This document shows positions 25,501 through 34,391 of a DNA stretch of 64,000 nt, one piece after another. The stretch is taken from NCBI RefSeq assembly GCF_000022205.1, contig NC_012029.1:1488001-1552000 (forward strand). Direction: 5' to 3'. Each line of letters begins with the position of its first letter. The first letter of the stretch is position 1. The stretch comes from Halorubrum lacusprofundi ATCC 49239. Its GTDB lineage: Archaea > Halobacteriota > Halobacteria > Halobacteriales > Haloferacaceae. A program made the translations under genes and the position numbers. The notes below the pieces were generated by a model. That model searched no databases and was not told where the DNA came from. It saw only the letters and a program-made list of their open reading frames with translations.

Positions 25501-27367
25501 TGCGCCAGTCGTCGCCCCAGAACCGAACGAGCCCCTCCACGTCGGCCGTCTCGCGGCGTAGCTCGCCGATCGTCGTCAACACGTGCGTCGTCACACGGTC
25601 GAGGAACGCGTCGAAGTCGACGTCGGCCGCAGCCGGTGTGGTGTCGATCTCGGGAGTCGAACCGCCGTCGGCACCGATCTCGTTGCGCTCGTCGCGCAAC
25701 GCGGCGTACTCGGTCGCGGCGCTCGCAAGCGCGAACGTGCTCGCGTCCGAGCGGTCATCGCGGCTCTCAGCGCTCGCCCGCTGGGGGAATCGCTCCGTGT
25801 CCGGGTTCCACCGACCGTTTAGGCCCGCAAGGGCGGCGTCGGCCGCGTCGGCGGCGTCGGCCCGCACATCATCGGGGAGCGGCGCGCGCGCCACGGCAGC
25901 GAACGCGCGGAGGTAGGTCGCGCCGGTGTGAGTAAACCGGCCGAGCGCGTTCTCCCAGCAGTTCTGACACCGGCGGGGGAGCCCGTCCGGCTCGGTCGTC
26001 TCGCGGAGGAAATCGATAGCGTCCGCGATTGTGTCGTCGACACGATCGCGCCACTCAGGGGGGAGGTCCGTGGTTCGGCGGAGTCGGGCGAGGAAGGCGA
26101 CGACGGACGCGGGCTGATCCAGCTGATCGTTCGGGCCGGCGGTGGCGTTCGCACCCTCGATTCGGGCGTTCGCCCAGCCGGGCGCGACCTTGCCGGAGTC
26201 GGCCCACACCCGGTGGGGCCACGAGCCGTCCGCGTCCTGCGTGCGACAGAAGAAGGAGGCCGTCGCGAGCAGCTCCTCGTCGGCGTCCAAGCCGAGCTCG
26301 TCGCTCGCGCCGAGCAGGGCCAGCGACGTCTCCGCCTCGTCGCGGAACCACGTGTAGCCGTAGCCGCCGGACGTGGAGTAGAAGGGGTCGAACTCCGGGG
26401 CGGCGATCCGCGCACCGGACTCGGCAGTGAGTAGGTCGAGCGCGCGGAGGTCACCCGCGACCACCGACCGCCGCGGCACGTCGTCGGGGACGGTCGGACC
26501 ACGACCCTCGGCGGCCTCGCGGAGGTCGTCGGCGTCGGGGTACGCGGTCGCGATCCGCGACAGCTCTTCAATGCGGCGCTGACGGTCCGGACCGTCCGAA
26601 ATCGCGTCCTTGGCGTCATCGACTGTCTCTCGGGTCTCCCGCCTGTCGAGGACGGCGCGGCTCGCAAGCGTGACGCGCTCGGTCCGGCCGTCGCGCTCGA
26701 ACGGCGCGCGGACGACCACGTCGGGGGTGAGCCGAGAATCCTCGCGTTGGTCGATCTCGCCGCGGTGCGGGAACCCCTCGCCGCTCTCGCCGAGCAGTTC
26801 GGAGACAGTGCGGAGCCGCTGACCGTGGGCGGCCGACAGTCCCGTAGAGGCCGTGAGAAAGTCGTGTTCGGTCCGATGGTACACCTCGACGACGCTTCCG
26901 GACTGGGGGCCGGCCTCCTCGTGGACGAGGTTACCGACGCGGCCCTCGACCATGTCCGGCGAGAACGCGCAGGCCGCGACGAGTTCCGCGTCCGCTGGCG
27001 GGGCACCGCGCAGCTCGACGTGGGTGAGGTGGGTGTCGCTCACGACCAGGTCGAACTGGTGGACGGTGTAGCGGCCGGCGTCATACTCCGTTTCGACGAG
27101 CGGCGTATCGCCGTCGTAGTGCTGGCGGGTCGTGGTCAGGTCGTCGAGCCAGCGGACCCCCCGCCCGGCCGTGATCCCCATGCGGAGTCGGTCGGCGCCA
27201 CCGACCCCAGACAGGGAGTACGAACAGTCGTGGACGGTCCCGTTCGGTCCGACGTGGACCAGCCGACCGTCGTCGCCCGTGAACGCGCCGGCGGTCGTCG
27301 GGCGCTCCGCCGGGTAGCGCTCGCCGCGCCGACGTTCGTGTTCCGTGAGAGCGGTTCGCAGTCGCAT
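22589..27367 (-). CDS. Giant double-domain GH15 glucoamylase-like protein
   Basis: 1592 residues without signal peptide or membrane helix, so cytoplasmic. It is a head-to-tail fusion of two GH15-type units. Unit 1 (about 1-725) has the beta-sandwich, GYTWFRDEAET, and the general base region AGLIAEQAFDD (E686), but at the general acid position reads NDQLDQPAS with D414 instead of Glu. Unit 2 (about 730-1592) starts HWTTGRKFGVGTPADHK, has YNFVWSRDLYQVF, the acid Glu in GGEQMDNIAFPS (E1138) and the base Glu in RMLPEQVWD (E1429), all as in prokaryotic glucoamylases. GH15 enzymes release glucose from alpha-glucans. Gene order with GH13 and MalQ points to intracellular glycogen or maltodextrin breakdown. 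Confidence 0.88.
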   Translation of the reverse strand: MRLRTALTEHERRRGERYPAERPTTAGAFTGDDGRLVHVGPNGTVHDCSYSLSGVGGADRLRMGITAGRGVRWLDDLTTTRQHYDGDTPLVETEYDAGRYTVHQFDLVVSDTHLTHVELRGAPPADAELVAACAFSPDMVEGRVGNLVHEEAGPQSGSVVEVYHRTEHDFLTASTGLSAAHGQRLRTVSELLGESGEGFPHRGEIDQREDSRLTPDVVVRAPFERDGRTERVTLASRAVLDRRETRETVDDAKDAISDGPDRQRRIEELSRIATAYPDADDLREAAEGRGPTVPDDVPRRSVVAGDLRALDLLTAESGARIAAPEFDPFYSTSGGYGYTWFRDEAETSLALLGASDELGLDADEELLATASFFCRTQDADGSWPHRVWADSGKVAPGWANARIEGANATAGPNDQLDQPASVVAFLARLRRTTDLPPEWRDRVDDTIADAIDFLRETTEPDGLPRRCQNCWENALGRFTHTGATYLRAFAAVARAPLPDDVRADAADAADAALAGLNGRWNPDTERFPQRASAESRDDRSDASTFALASAATEYAALRDERNEIGADGGSTPEIDTTPAAADVDFDAFLDRVTTHVLTTIGELRRETADVEGLVRFWGDDWRTAEQGAAKVWSIATLWGATAAAELGGLIRERDGDAADLFSAARDLYALCEPDGPFVNDAGLIAEQAFDDGDLDGATPIAWSHALRIDATVTLARHGALPVPHDEPRGPDEAPHWTTGRKFGVGTPADHKAADPVPVWFTLTEGALTEARFPRIDVMNVRTFDFLVADPETGYTVRTFDETSHVTATETVERTTEPTVDDALAYTQTICETGDGHGHSWTLTVEYAVDTDGDAILADVAFEGSREYDVYALVDTTITNVGSNDRGDRVDDSDGYHLLARNNDAAERSTGKLVDDDGDSFEVALAIDSDDGFEWASVLAAGSDKAGALFADGDRGEGTETATGNVVLAGLVGSGTEVSDAVALGFAENADTAAALGEARGAISRGFADISESYVETWREWLADRKFPASVTGDADLETQYRFALMTLAAVEDKRHDGAGIASPSVPWGETEYAAEDRGYGYNFVWSRDLYQVFTALIEVGEVERGADALAYLYNTQQDDDGFLPQNTYIDGRTRWGGEQMDNIAFPSVMAWQLYEHGISPGDTDYTYDQVRRSLGYIAANGPETAQERWEEEAGFSPSSIAAEIAGLCCGAALAVAEADRIEAGNAGSGSGPDADSDSLRADALAWLALADDWTTRVEEWCATATGTERHAETPYYLRVTADGDPESGRPRTIANDGPTYDEREIVDGGFLELVRLGVKPADDDVVRNSVSVVDDSIRVDTPYGPAWYRYVGDAYGELARSDPGGPWAGTGDGRGRLWPIFTGERGEYELRARADGPDAFGGTDEDALEPDALLETMAGFGNSGRMLPEQVWDREHPTNYGWEFGEGTGGATPLAWSMAGFIRLAHGVEAGEPVETPTVVRDRYVERDRSATPDLDATAEYVNNHLVVAGETTADVVAVYTPDESALVTVEDGEYEFRLDAALDAKTVVVAAANTDGGADDTAADAGDEATDTDAILDEFSGAGTAVKRLRV

Positions 27368-27521
27368 GGGTTCCCTGCGATTCCCGAGGTGAAAGCCTTG
27401 ACGAACGAGGCGGTCTGTGGACTACTGCGCGAAGCCGCTGAGAACGGCCCACGAGTGCGAGCGATCGGTGACCGTCCACAGAGGAGCAACAACGAAGACC
27501 CCGGGTGCCGATGGGGCAGAC

Positions 27522-29708
27522 ATGCATCATCCCGGACCCCCGCGATTCCTCGCGACCGGCGAGACCACGGAGCTTGCACCGCGAGATCCGGACCCGAACG
27601 GATCCTACGAGTGGCGCGTTGTCGACGCGCCGCCAGACAGTGAAGCGACGGTCGGAACCGACCCGGTGACCGAGTTCACCCCAGACGTACCCGGACGCTA
27701 CTGGATCGGGCTCGACGCCCCCGACGGTGATCACCGGCTGACGGTCCACGCGTTCCCGTCGAGCTACGAGGGTGTCGACGTCGAGGGCGGAAGCGGGACG
27801 GAGATCCGCGACCGCACCGCTGGCAACGCCCCGGTCGACTACGCCGAGCCCCGCGGCGATGGGGGCGTGGGGCGGCCGCGAATGCGTCTGGACGCGAGCG
27901 TGGAGTTAGGGGAGACCGACGGGGACGAGGAGGGCGGTGACGAGAAGGGCAGCGACGAGAAGAGCAGCGACGAGAAGAGCAGCGACGGGACTGGCAAGCC
28001 CGAAATCGTCGTCCGAGCGACACCGACACCGAATCCCCATTCCTCGCTCGGCGCGGGCGACCTACGAGTGACGTTCATCGTCGACGACCGCGACGTCGAG
28101 AGCGCGGTCGCAGAGGGGCGGAGGAACCCACGTGACGCGCTCCGGACGAGCGACGACGGGCGGGAGCTTCGCGTGCCCGCGGCCGCGGTCGCGGATCGAC
28201 TTCGGGTCCACGGGGTCGCGGTCGCGGCGGAGCCGGGGCAGGAGCCGCGGGTTAGCGTCGCCGACGCGGTCGCGGTCGATCGAAGCGACGGCGGCGTGGG
28301 CAGGCACGACGAGGGCGACAAAACGAGCGATCGGAACAACGGCGATGACGGACGCATCGGCGGCCCGACACGCCCCGCCTTCGAGACGGTTCGGCTTAAC
28401 GACCCGCCGACGTGGACGCACGACGCAACCGTCTACGAGGTGTACGTCCGGACGTTCGCCGACGAGGGGAAAGGGGAGACGTTCGGCTCGATCGCCGACC
28501 GGATCCCGGCGATTGCGGAACTCGGCGTCGACACGCTGTGGCTCACGCCGGTCCTCCAGCACGACGGGAAGCCGCACGGCTACAACATCACCGACTTCTT
28601 CGACGTGGCCGAGGACCTCGGCGAGCGCGACGACTACGAGGCGCTGGTCGAGACGGCCCACGACCACGGGATGCGGGTGCTGTTCGACTTCGTCGCCAAT
28701 CACACCGCGCGCGACCACGAGTGGTTCGAGGACGCCTACCAGAATCCGGACTCCCCGTACCGCGACCGCTACGAGTGGCAAGAGTCGGGCGAGCCGGGGA
28801 CGTACTTCGACTGGGAGCTGATCGCGAACCTGAACCACTCGAACCTCGAGGTTCGGCGATTCCTCCTCGACGTGGTCGACGAGTGGGCCCCGCTCGTGGA
28901 CGGATTCCGGTGCGACATGGCGTGGGCCGTGCCGGACTCCTTCTGGCGCGAGCTTCGCGACCGGGTGAAGGACATCGACCGGGAGTTCCTGTTGATGGAC
29001 GAGACGATTCCGTACATCCCCGGCTTCCACGAGGGGATGTTCGACGTTCACTTCGACGCGACGCTGTACTTCCAGCTCCGCCAGATCGGCCGGGGCGTCG
29101 ACCCCGCCATGTCGCTTTTGGACGCGATCGACCAGCGCGCCGAGATCGGCTTCCCGGACCACGCCGAGTTCCTCCAGTACATTGAGAATCACGACGAGAC
29201 GCGCTACCGCGTCGAGTGCGGCGACGCCGCCGCGGCCGCGGCGGGGGCGGCGATATTCACGTTGCCCGGCGTGCCGATGATCTACGCCGGTCAGGAGATC
29301 GGCCAGCGCGGCCGGCGCGACGCGATCGCGTGGGATCACGCCCGCGAAGGAGTCCGCGACCGCTACGAGCGGCTGATCGCGGTTCGCGAGGCTCACCCGG
29401 CGCTCGGACCCGAGGGCGACCTCGACCGAGTAGGGTACCACGTCGCCAGCGGTGACGTCTCGGAGCGACCGATCGTCGCCAGCGGCGACGTTCACCCCGA
29501 CGACGTGGTGGCGTTCCGTCGGAGCGACGAGGACGAAGAGCTCGTCGTCGTCCTCAACTTCGCACCCGAACCCGCGAGCGTCTCGGTCGGCGTCGACCAC
29601 GCCGATCGGGACCTCGTGTCGGGCGATCCCTGCGTGGTTGTCGACGGCGATGGGACCGAACGAATTCGCGTCGACGACGTGGCGGTCGCCCGGGTCGAGG
29701 GGCGCTGA
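27522..29708 (+). CDS. GH13 alpha-amylase family enzyme (maltogenic/cyclomaltodextrinase type)
   Basis: 728 residues from ATG 27522 (MHHPGPPRFLATGETTEL). An N-terminal beta-sandwich (about 1-120) is followed by a long acidic Ser/Lys repeat (EKSSDEKSS type, about 140-165), another beta module, then the GH13 barrel from about residue 295. Catalytic residues are visible: nucleophile D465 (GFRCDMAW), acid/base E494 (LLMDETIP), third carboxylate D558 (ENHDETRY). VDTLWLTPVLQHDGKPHGYN is the GH13 region near the barrel start. It hydrolyses alpha-1,4 glucans or maltodextrins. No export signal is seen, consistent with the cytosolic GH15 and MalQ neighbours. The start is divergent from the GH15 gene with 154 bp between. 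Confidence 0.88.
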   Translation: MHHPGPPRFLATGETTELAPRDPDPNGSYEWRVVDAPPDSEATVGTDPVTEFTPDVPGRYWIGLDAPDGDHRLTVHAFPSSYEGVDVEGGSGTEIRDRTAGNAPVDYAEPRGDGGVGRPRMRLDASVELGETDGDEEGGDEKGSDEKSSDEKSSDGTGKPEIVVRATPTPNPHSSLGAGDLRVTFIVDDRDVESAVAEGRRNPRDALRTSDDGRELRVPAAAVADRLRVHGVAVAAEPGQEPRVSVADAVAVDRSDGGVGRHDEGDKTSDRNNGDDGRIGGPTRPAFETVRLNDPPTWTHDATVYEVYVRTFADEGKGETFGSIADRIPAIAELGVDTLWLTPVLQHDGKPHGYNITDFFDVAEDLGERDDYEALVETAHDHGMRVLFDFVANHTARDHEWFEDAYQNPDSPYRDRYEWQESGEPGTYFDWELIANLNHSNLEVRRFLLDVVDEWAPLVDGFRCDMAWAVPDSFWRELRDRVKDIDREFLLMDETIPYIPGFHEGMFDVHFDATLYFQLRQIGRGVDPAMSLLDAIDQRAEIGFPDHAEFLQYIENHDETRYRVECGDAAAAAAGAAIFTLPGVPMIYAGQEIGQRGRRDAIAWDHAREGVRDRYERLIAVREAHPALGPEGDLDRVGYHVASGDVSERPIVASGDVHPDDVVAFRRSDEDEELVVVLNFAPEPASVSVGVDHADRDLVSGDPCVVVDGDGTERIRVDDVAVARVEGR

Positions 29709-29792
29709 GCCGGTCGACCAGACGATCGATGACCCGTTCCTCGAGAGTTCGTGGACACAACGCTTGAGTCGCTGGGGGTTGCAGGGGGACGC

Positions 29793-31283
29793 ATGCGACT
29801 CGATCGCTCCAGCGGCGTGTTCTGTCACGTCACCTCGCTCCCGGGGAGACACGGTATCGGCGACCTCGGCGACGGGGCGAAGGCGTTCCTCTCGTTTCTC
29901 GGCGACGCCGACATCGGCCACTGGCAGGTCTGCCCGCTCGGGCCGACAATGGGCGCCGCCGGGGAGTCCCCGTACCAATCGCCCTCCGCGTTCGCCGGCA
30001 ATCCTCTCCTGATCGACCTCGACGGGCTCGTCGATGACGGCTGGCTTGACGAGTCGGACCTCGAACCGATTCCCGACTTTCCAGAGGATCGGGTCGACTA
30101 CGACGCGGTCCGCGAGTACAAACAGCCGCTGTTGCGGACCGCCTTCGAGCGGTTCGATGAGGCCGAGGCCGGGAAGGCTCACTCCGAGTTCGACGCATTC
30201 CGCGAGCGCGAGCCGTGGCTCGACGACTACGCGCTGTTCCGGGCGATGTCTGGCGAGAGAGACGATGACACGTGGGTCGAGTGGCCCGACCCGCTCCGGA
30301 CCCGAGAGCCCGAGGCGCTCGACGAAGCCCGCGAGCGCCACGCGACCGAGGTTCGGTTCGGAGAGTTCCTCCAGTGGATGTTCGACCGGCAGTGGCGCGA
30401 CCTTCGGGCGGTCGCCGCCGACGAGGGCGTGTCGATCGTCGGCGACGTGCCCATCTACGTCGCGCTCGACTCCGCGGACGTGTGGGCGAACCCCGAGGCG
30501 TTCCGGCTCGACGAGGGGAACCGCCCCGCGGTCGTCGCGGGCGTCCCGCCGAACCCGGGCGACGACGGGCAGCGCTGGGGGAACCCCGTCTACGACTGGG
30601 ATCGGCTTGCCGAGCGCGACTACGACTGGTGGATCGCCCGGTTCCGGCGACTGTTCGAACTCGCCGACGTGGCCCGACTCGACCACTTCCTCGGGTTCGT
30701 GAAGTACTGGGCGATCCCCGCCGACGCCGACGACCCGGCCGCCGGTGAGTGGTGTGAGGGGCCGGGACGCGACCTGTTTGAGACTGTAGAGCGCGAGCTG
30801 GGGCAGGCGCCCTTCATCGCCGAGGACCTCGGGTTCGAGGAGCCGGCGATGGACGAGCTGATGGTGGAGTTCGGCTTCCCCGGGATGCGCGTTCCGCAGT
30901 ACGCCGACTGGTGTGCGGAGGGGAACCAGTACCAGCCGATGCACTACCCCGAGGGGGTCGTCGGCTACACGTCGACCCACGACACGGACACGTGGGTCGG
31001 CTACTTCGAGGGTCTGCCAGAGCGCCAGCGCGACTGCTTCCGGTACAACGTCGGCGCCGACGGCGACCGCCCACCGGAGTGGGAGATCATCGACGAGGTG
31101 TGGGCCTCGGAGGCGGTGCTGGCGATGACGACGGTCCAAGATCTGCTCGGGCTCGGGAGCGAATCGCGGTTCAACGAGCCGGGAACCCTCAATGGCAACT
31201 GGGAGTGGCGCGTCCGTCGCGACGCGCTCGACGACGCGATCGCCGACCGGCTGTGGGATCTCGCCGGTCGACACGTGCGGTAG
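29793..31283 (+). CDS. malQ: 4-alpha-glucanotransferase MalQ (GH77)
   Basis: 496 residues from ATG 29793 (MRLDRSSGVFCHVTSLPGRH). GH77 signatures are SPYQSPSAFAGNPLLIDLD, VGDVPIYVALDSADVWANPE, nucleophile D297 (ARLDHFLGF), acid/base E344 (IAEDLGFEEP) and D397 (STHDTDTW). It transfers 4-alpha-glucan segments between maltodextrins and releases glucose, making chains usable by amylase/glucoamylase. It lies 84 bp behind the GH13 gene on the same strand; the three genes form a glucan-mobilisation cluster. Confidence 0.95.
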   Translation: MRLDRSSGVFCHVTSLPGRHGIGDLGDGAKAFLSFLGDADIGHWQVCPLGPTMGAAGESPYQSPSAFAGNPLLIDLDGLVDDGWLDESDLEPIPDFPEDRVDYDAVREYKQPLLRTAFERFDEAEAGKAHSEFDAFREREPWLDDYALFRAMSGERDDDTWVEWPDPLRTREPEALDEARERHATEVRFGEFLQWMFDRQWRDLRAVAADEGVSIVGDVPIYVALDSADVWANPEAFRLDEGNRPAVVAGVPPNPGDDGQRWGNPVYDWDRLAERDYDWWIARFRRLFELADVARLDHFLGFVKYWAIPADADDPAAGEWCEGPGRDLFETVERELGQAPFIAEDLGFEEPAMDELMVEFGFPGMRVPQYADWCAEGNQYQPMHYPEGVVGYTSTHDTDTWVGYFEGLPERQRDCFRYNVGADGDRPPEWEIIDEVWASEAVLAMTTVQDLLGLGSESRFNEPGTLNGNWEWRVRRDALDDAIADRLWDLAGRHVR

Positions 31284-31340
31284 GCCGGCTGGCGACGGCT
31301 TTCACCCACTCGGGTTCAGCATTTTCAAGTGAGCGGCTGC

Positions 31341-31544
31341 CTATCGGCGGCCGATGATGAGGTACAACACGAGCCCCAGAAGCGGTGCGAGAAAGGCGAC
31401 GATCGCCCACAGAAATGCGGGCTGGTCGCTCCGCTGTTGGGCGTCGGAGTAGATCCAGACGATGATGGCGAGCTGCACGAGCAGTGTGAGGAGGCCGAAC
31501 AGGAGGACGAGCGCGCCGCCTCCTCCTTGTAGTATCGGGGACAT
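31341..31544 (-). CDS. Small two-helix membrane protein (PLDc_N type)
   Basis: 67 residues with two hydrophobic helices (ALVLLFGLLTLLVQLAIIVW and FLWAIVAFLAPLLGLVLYLI) separated by SDAQQRSDQPA, ending IGRR. This matches the phospholipase D-nuclease N-terminal (PLDc_N) family: a short membrane anchor found alone in many archaea, without any nuclease activity of its own. Function unknown. It converges on malQ. Confidence 0.8.
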   Translation of the reverse strand: MSPILQGGGGALVLLFGLLTLLVQLAIIVWIYSDAQQRSDQPAFLWAIVAFLAPLLGLVLYLIIGRR

Positions 31545-31599
31545 CGTCCCCGACGACTCGGCGGAAAAATAGGTGTCTTTGGTTACGGAGAATCAAGGA

Positions 31600-31930
31600 G
31601 AAAGCCTCGCGCTTCAGCGCGGGGATGAATCCGACATTGCAAGGATTTAATTAGCCGCTTGTTGTCTTAACGATAAACCGAGGCGGCCTGCCCGCCCAAT
31701 CAATCGGACAATATCGGGATTCGACGGTTCCAAGCAGAAGGCACCCCTTCTGTGTCGGAATCGGGTGCAGTCAACAAAAGTATCTCCGAATCCCATGCCG
31801 GGATAGGAGTAACGGCTGATTGGCACAGCCAGTAGCCGCCCAATGTGGTCGCTACAAACCGTAACCATCCCAACCCAGCGGTGCGGTGCCGTGGGAATCC
31901 TCGCGCTTCAGCGCGGGGAGGATGTCAATC
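31600..31930 (+). mobile_element. Remnant of an IS200/IS605 (IS1341-type) TnpB element with two end hairpins
   Basis: The 20-nt hairpin CCTCGCGCTTCAGCGCGGGG occurs twice, at 31605-31624 and 31899-31918, same strand, 294 bp apart. The context (AATCCTCGCGC... and GGGGAGGATGTCAA) is what I know from the right ends of haloarchaeal TnpB-encoding elements. Between them no open TnpB frame survives on the plus strand; a 73-codon minus-strand frame there is not protein-like. This is either a decayed element or a miniature derivative. It fills most of the 445-bp gap between genes at 31545 and 31989. Confidence 0.55.
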
Positions 31931-31989
31931 CGGGAGCGTCGGGCGACTTGACCGCGAACCGTTTTGAGCTGTGGCCTCTCTATCCGTAC

Positions 31990-33252
31990 ATGGACCTCTC
32001 AGTCGACGCCGACCGCCTCCGGGCGAACCTGGAGGCGAACGCCGAGTTCGGACGGATCGCGTCCGACGATCCCGAGGAGCGCGGACGGACGAACCGGACC
32101 GGGACCGAAGCGAACGGGCAGGCTCGCGATCGGCTGGTCGATCGATTCGACGACGCCGGTCTCGACGTCGCCGTTGACGCCGTGGGCAACCTCGTCGGGA
32201 CGTGGACCCCCGACTCGGCCGACCCCGACGCGGCGCCCGTCGCGAGCGGCAGCCACCTTGACAGCGTCCCCGAGGGCGGGATCTTCGACGGCCCCCTGGG
32301 GGTGTACGCGGCGCTGGAAGCGGTGCGCGCGATGCAGGACGCGGGCGTCGAGCCGGCGCGCCCGGTCGCGGTCGTGAGCTTCACCGAGGAGGAGGGCGCG
32401 ACGTTCGGGAACGGGCTGCTCGGGTCGAGCGTCGCGACCGGAGCGATCGACCTCGACGAGGCGCTCGCGCTCGAAAACGACGCGGGAGAGACGCTGGGCG
32501 AGGTGCTCGACCGGATCGGCTACCGCGGCGACGACGAGATCGATCCGGCGTCATGGGCGGCGTTCTACGAGATGCACATCGAGCAGGACACGGTCTTGGA
32601 GGATGTGGGCGCCGACGCCGGCGTGGTGACGACGATCACCGGGATCACCCACTGCGAGGCGACGATCGAGGGGGAGGCGAACCACGCCGGCGCGACGGCG
32701 ATGGAGGACCGGACCGACGCGCTCGCGGCCGCGAGCGAGTTCGTGCTCGACGTGGAGGCGGCCGCGAACGATGTCGTCGCGACCGACAGCGACTCCGCGG
32801 TCGGGACGGTGGGATCGCTGTCCGTCTCGCCGAACGCGACCAACGTCGTCCCCGGTCGCGTCGAGGCCGGCGTCGACGTGCGAGACGTCGAGACCGAATC
32901 GATGGAGACCATTGTCGCCGCCGCGCGCGAGTCGCTCGCCCGGCTTGAACGCGAGCGCGGCGTCGAGACTGCCTTCGAGCGACCCTTCAGCGTGACGCCG
33001 ACGCCGATGAGCGACAGGTTCCTCGACGCGGCGCACGCGGCGGCCGAGGCGGCGGGACTGACCGCGGTCGATCTCCACTCCGGCGCCGCCCACGACGCGA
33101 TGCGGGTGGCGGCGGTTGCGGACTCCGCCCTGCTGTTCGCCCCCTCGCAGGACGGGATCTCGCACAGTCCGCGCGAGTGGACCGACTGGGCGGACTGTGC
33201 CGCGGCGACGGAGGTCCTCGCGGGCGCGCTGGCGCGGGTGGCTGACGAGTAG
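31990..33252 (+). CDS. M20-family amidohydrolase (allantoate/N-carbamoyl amino acid type)
   Basis: 420 residues from ATG 31990 (MDLSVDADRLRANLEANAEF). Metal-site motifs are GSHLDSVPEGGIFDGPLGV, SFTEEEGATFGNGLLGS, FYEMHIEQ and the C-terminal LHSGAAHDAM. THCEATIEGEANHAGATAM marks the dimerisation domain of the AmaB/HyuC/AllC group. Such enzymes split N-carbamoyl or ureido bonds using two metal ions (Zn, Mn, Co); which substrate is used cannot be decided. An upstream in-frame extension exists but runs through the mobile-element remnant, so it is not the start. Confidence 0.9.
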   Translation: MDLSVDADRLRANLEANAEFGRIASDDPEERGRTNRTGTEANGQARDRLVDRFDDAGLDVAVDAVGNLVGTWTPDSADPDAAPVASGSHLDSVPEGGIFDGPLGVYAALEAVRAMQDAGVEPARPVAVVSFTEEEGATFGNGLLGSSVATGAIDLDEALALENDAGETLGEVLDRIGYRGDDEIDPASWAAFYEMHIEQDTVLEDVGADAGVVTTITGITHCEATIEGEANHAGATAMEDRTDALAAASEFVLDVEAAANDVVATDSDSAVGTVGSLSVSPNATNVVPGRVEAGVDVRDVETESMETIVAAARESLARLERERGVETAFERPFSVTPTPMSDRFLDAAHAAAEAAGLTAVDLHSGAAHDAMRVAAVADSALLFAPSQDGISHSPREWTDWADCAAATEVLAGALARVADE

Positions 33253-33367
33253 CCGGACCGCGCGAACGAGTGTAGCCGGGACGCGGTTCGAGCGCGTCCA
33301 CGAGCGTACCGGTTCCGAACCGTCCCGTCGTCACAACCGTTTTGCCGGTCGGACGCGACCGACGACC

Positions 33368-34324
33368 GTGACACGACCTCTCGGACTCGGTGCCATCGTT
33401 CTCGGCGTTGCCGCCGGCGTGGCTGGAGGGGTGGTAACGACGACCAACCCACTCGGCGCCTGGCCCGACCTACTCGGCTATCCGGCGGCCCTCGTCGTCG
33501 GGCGGGCACTGCTCGTCGTCGCCGTGTTCGGAGTGTTGTACGGATCGTACTTCCTCTCCGTCCAGTTGTTAATGCGGTCCGAGAACAAGCGACGGGCGTA
33601 CAACACGCGGAACGTGTTACGGCTCGCGTTCGGGTTCGTGGGGACGGTCGCGACGCTCGCGGTGCTGACGGAGAACTGGCTCGGGCTCCTCTTCTCGCTC
33701 GGAGTCATCGGGTTCGCGATCACCTTTGCACTCCAGCAGCCGCTGCTATCGCTCATCGCGTGGGTGTACATCACCGTTAAACAGCCGTACGGCGTCGGCG
33801 ACCGCGTCCGGATCGACGACGCGAAAGGCGACGTGATCGGCGTCGACTTCCTCGTGACGACGCTGTGGGAGATCAACGGCGAGCTGGTGACGACGAACCA
33901 GCCGTCCGGACGGGTGGTGACGGTGCCGAACAGCGTCGTGCTCTCCTCGAACGTGGTCAACTTCGGCGGAGGTGGCTCCCCGTACGTGTGGAACGAAGTC
34001 GCCGTGCAGGTCGCTTACGAGACTGATCTCGACTTCGCCCGGTCCGTGATGGCCGAAGAAGCGACCGACCTCCTTGGCGAGGACATGGCCGCGGGGATCG
34101 CGGCGTACCGCGAGGCGCTTGCCGAGACGCCGGTGGAGCTCGAAGTGCACGACGGGCCGACGGTGAACGTGACGCAGGGCGAGTCGTGGGTGGAGCTCCG
34201 CGTCCGGTACCTCACTCATCCGCGTCGGGGGCAACGCGTCAAGAATCGGCTGTACGAGCGGATCCTCGCCCGGTTCAACGAGAACCCCGACAGGGTGGCG
34301 TTCCCGGTGAGCCGGAGCCGGTAG
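33368..34324 (+). CDS. MscS-family mechanosensitive channel
   Basis: 318 residues from a GTG start at 33368 (GTG ACA CGA CCT). About four membrane helices occupy residues 1-135, the last being the pore-lining GVIGFAITFALQQPLLSLIAWVY (shortened form of the MscS TM3 motif). A beta-domain follows (PYGVGDRVRIDDAKGDVIGV, VVTVPNSVVLSSNVVNF), then the cytoplasmic alpha/beta domain. It opens under membrane tension to release solutes during osmotic downshift, a frequent need for halophiles. A second, different MscS is at 62127. Confidence 0.9.
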   Translation: MTRPLGLGAIVLGVAAGVAGGVVTTTNPLGAWPDLLGYPAALVVGRALLVVAVFGVLYGSYFLSVQLLMRSENKRRAYNTRNVLRLAFGFVGTVATLAVLTENWLGLLFSLGVIGFAITFALQQPLLSLIAWVYITVKQPYGVGDRVRIDDAKGDVIGVDFLVTTLWEINGELVTTNQPSGRVVTVPNSVVLSSNVVNFGGGGSPYVWNEVAVQVAYETDLDFARSVMAEEATDLLGEDMAAGIAAYREALAETPVELEVHDGPTVNVTQGESWVELRVRYLTHPRRGQRVKNRLYERILARFNENPDRVAFPVSRSR

Positions 34325-34391
34325 CCGTCCTCGTGTCGGGGATCCGTCCGAGAGCGGTGGAGTTAGGTGGCGTGCCGACGACTCGAATACG

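Noticed and set aside
28062-31274. A 1070-codon open frame on the minus strand opposite the GH13 and MalQ genes
   Set aside because: Its translation is Arg/Val/Pro-rich without domain pattern, and the plus strand holds GH13 and GH77 enzymes with complete catalytic residues. High GC keeps the opposite frame open.
31647-31868. A 73-codon minus-strand frame between the two hairpins
   Set aside because: No recognisable protein pattern, inside a mobile-element remnant.
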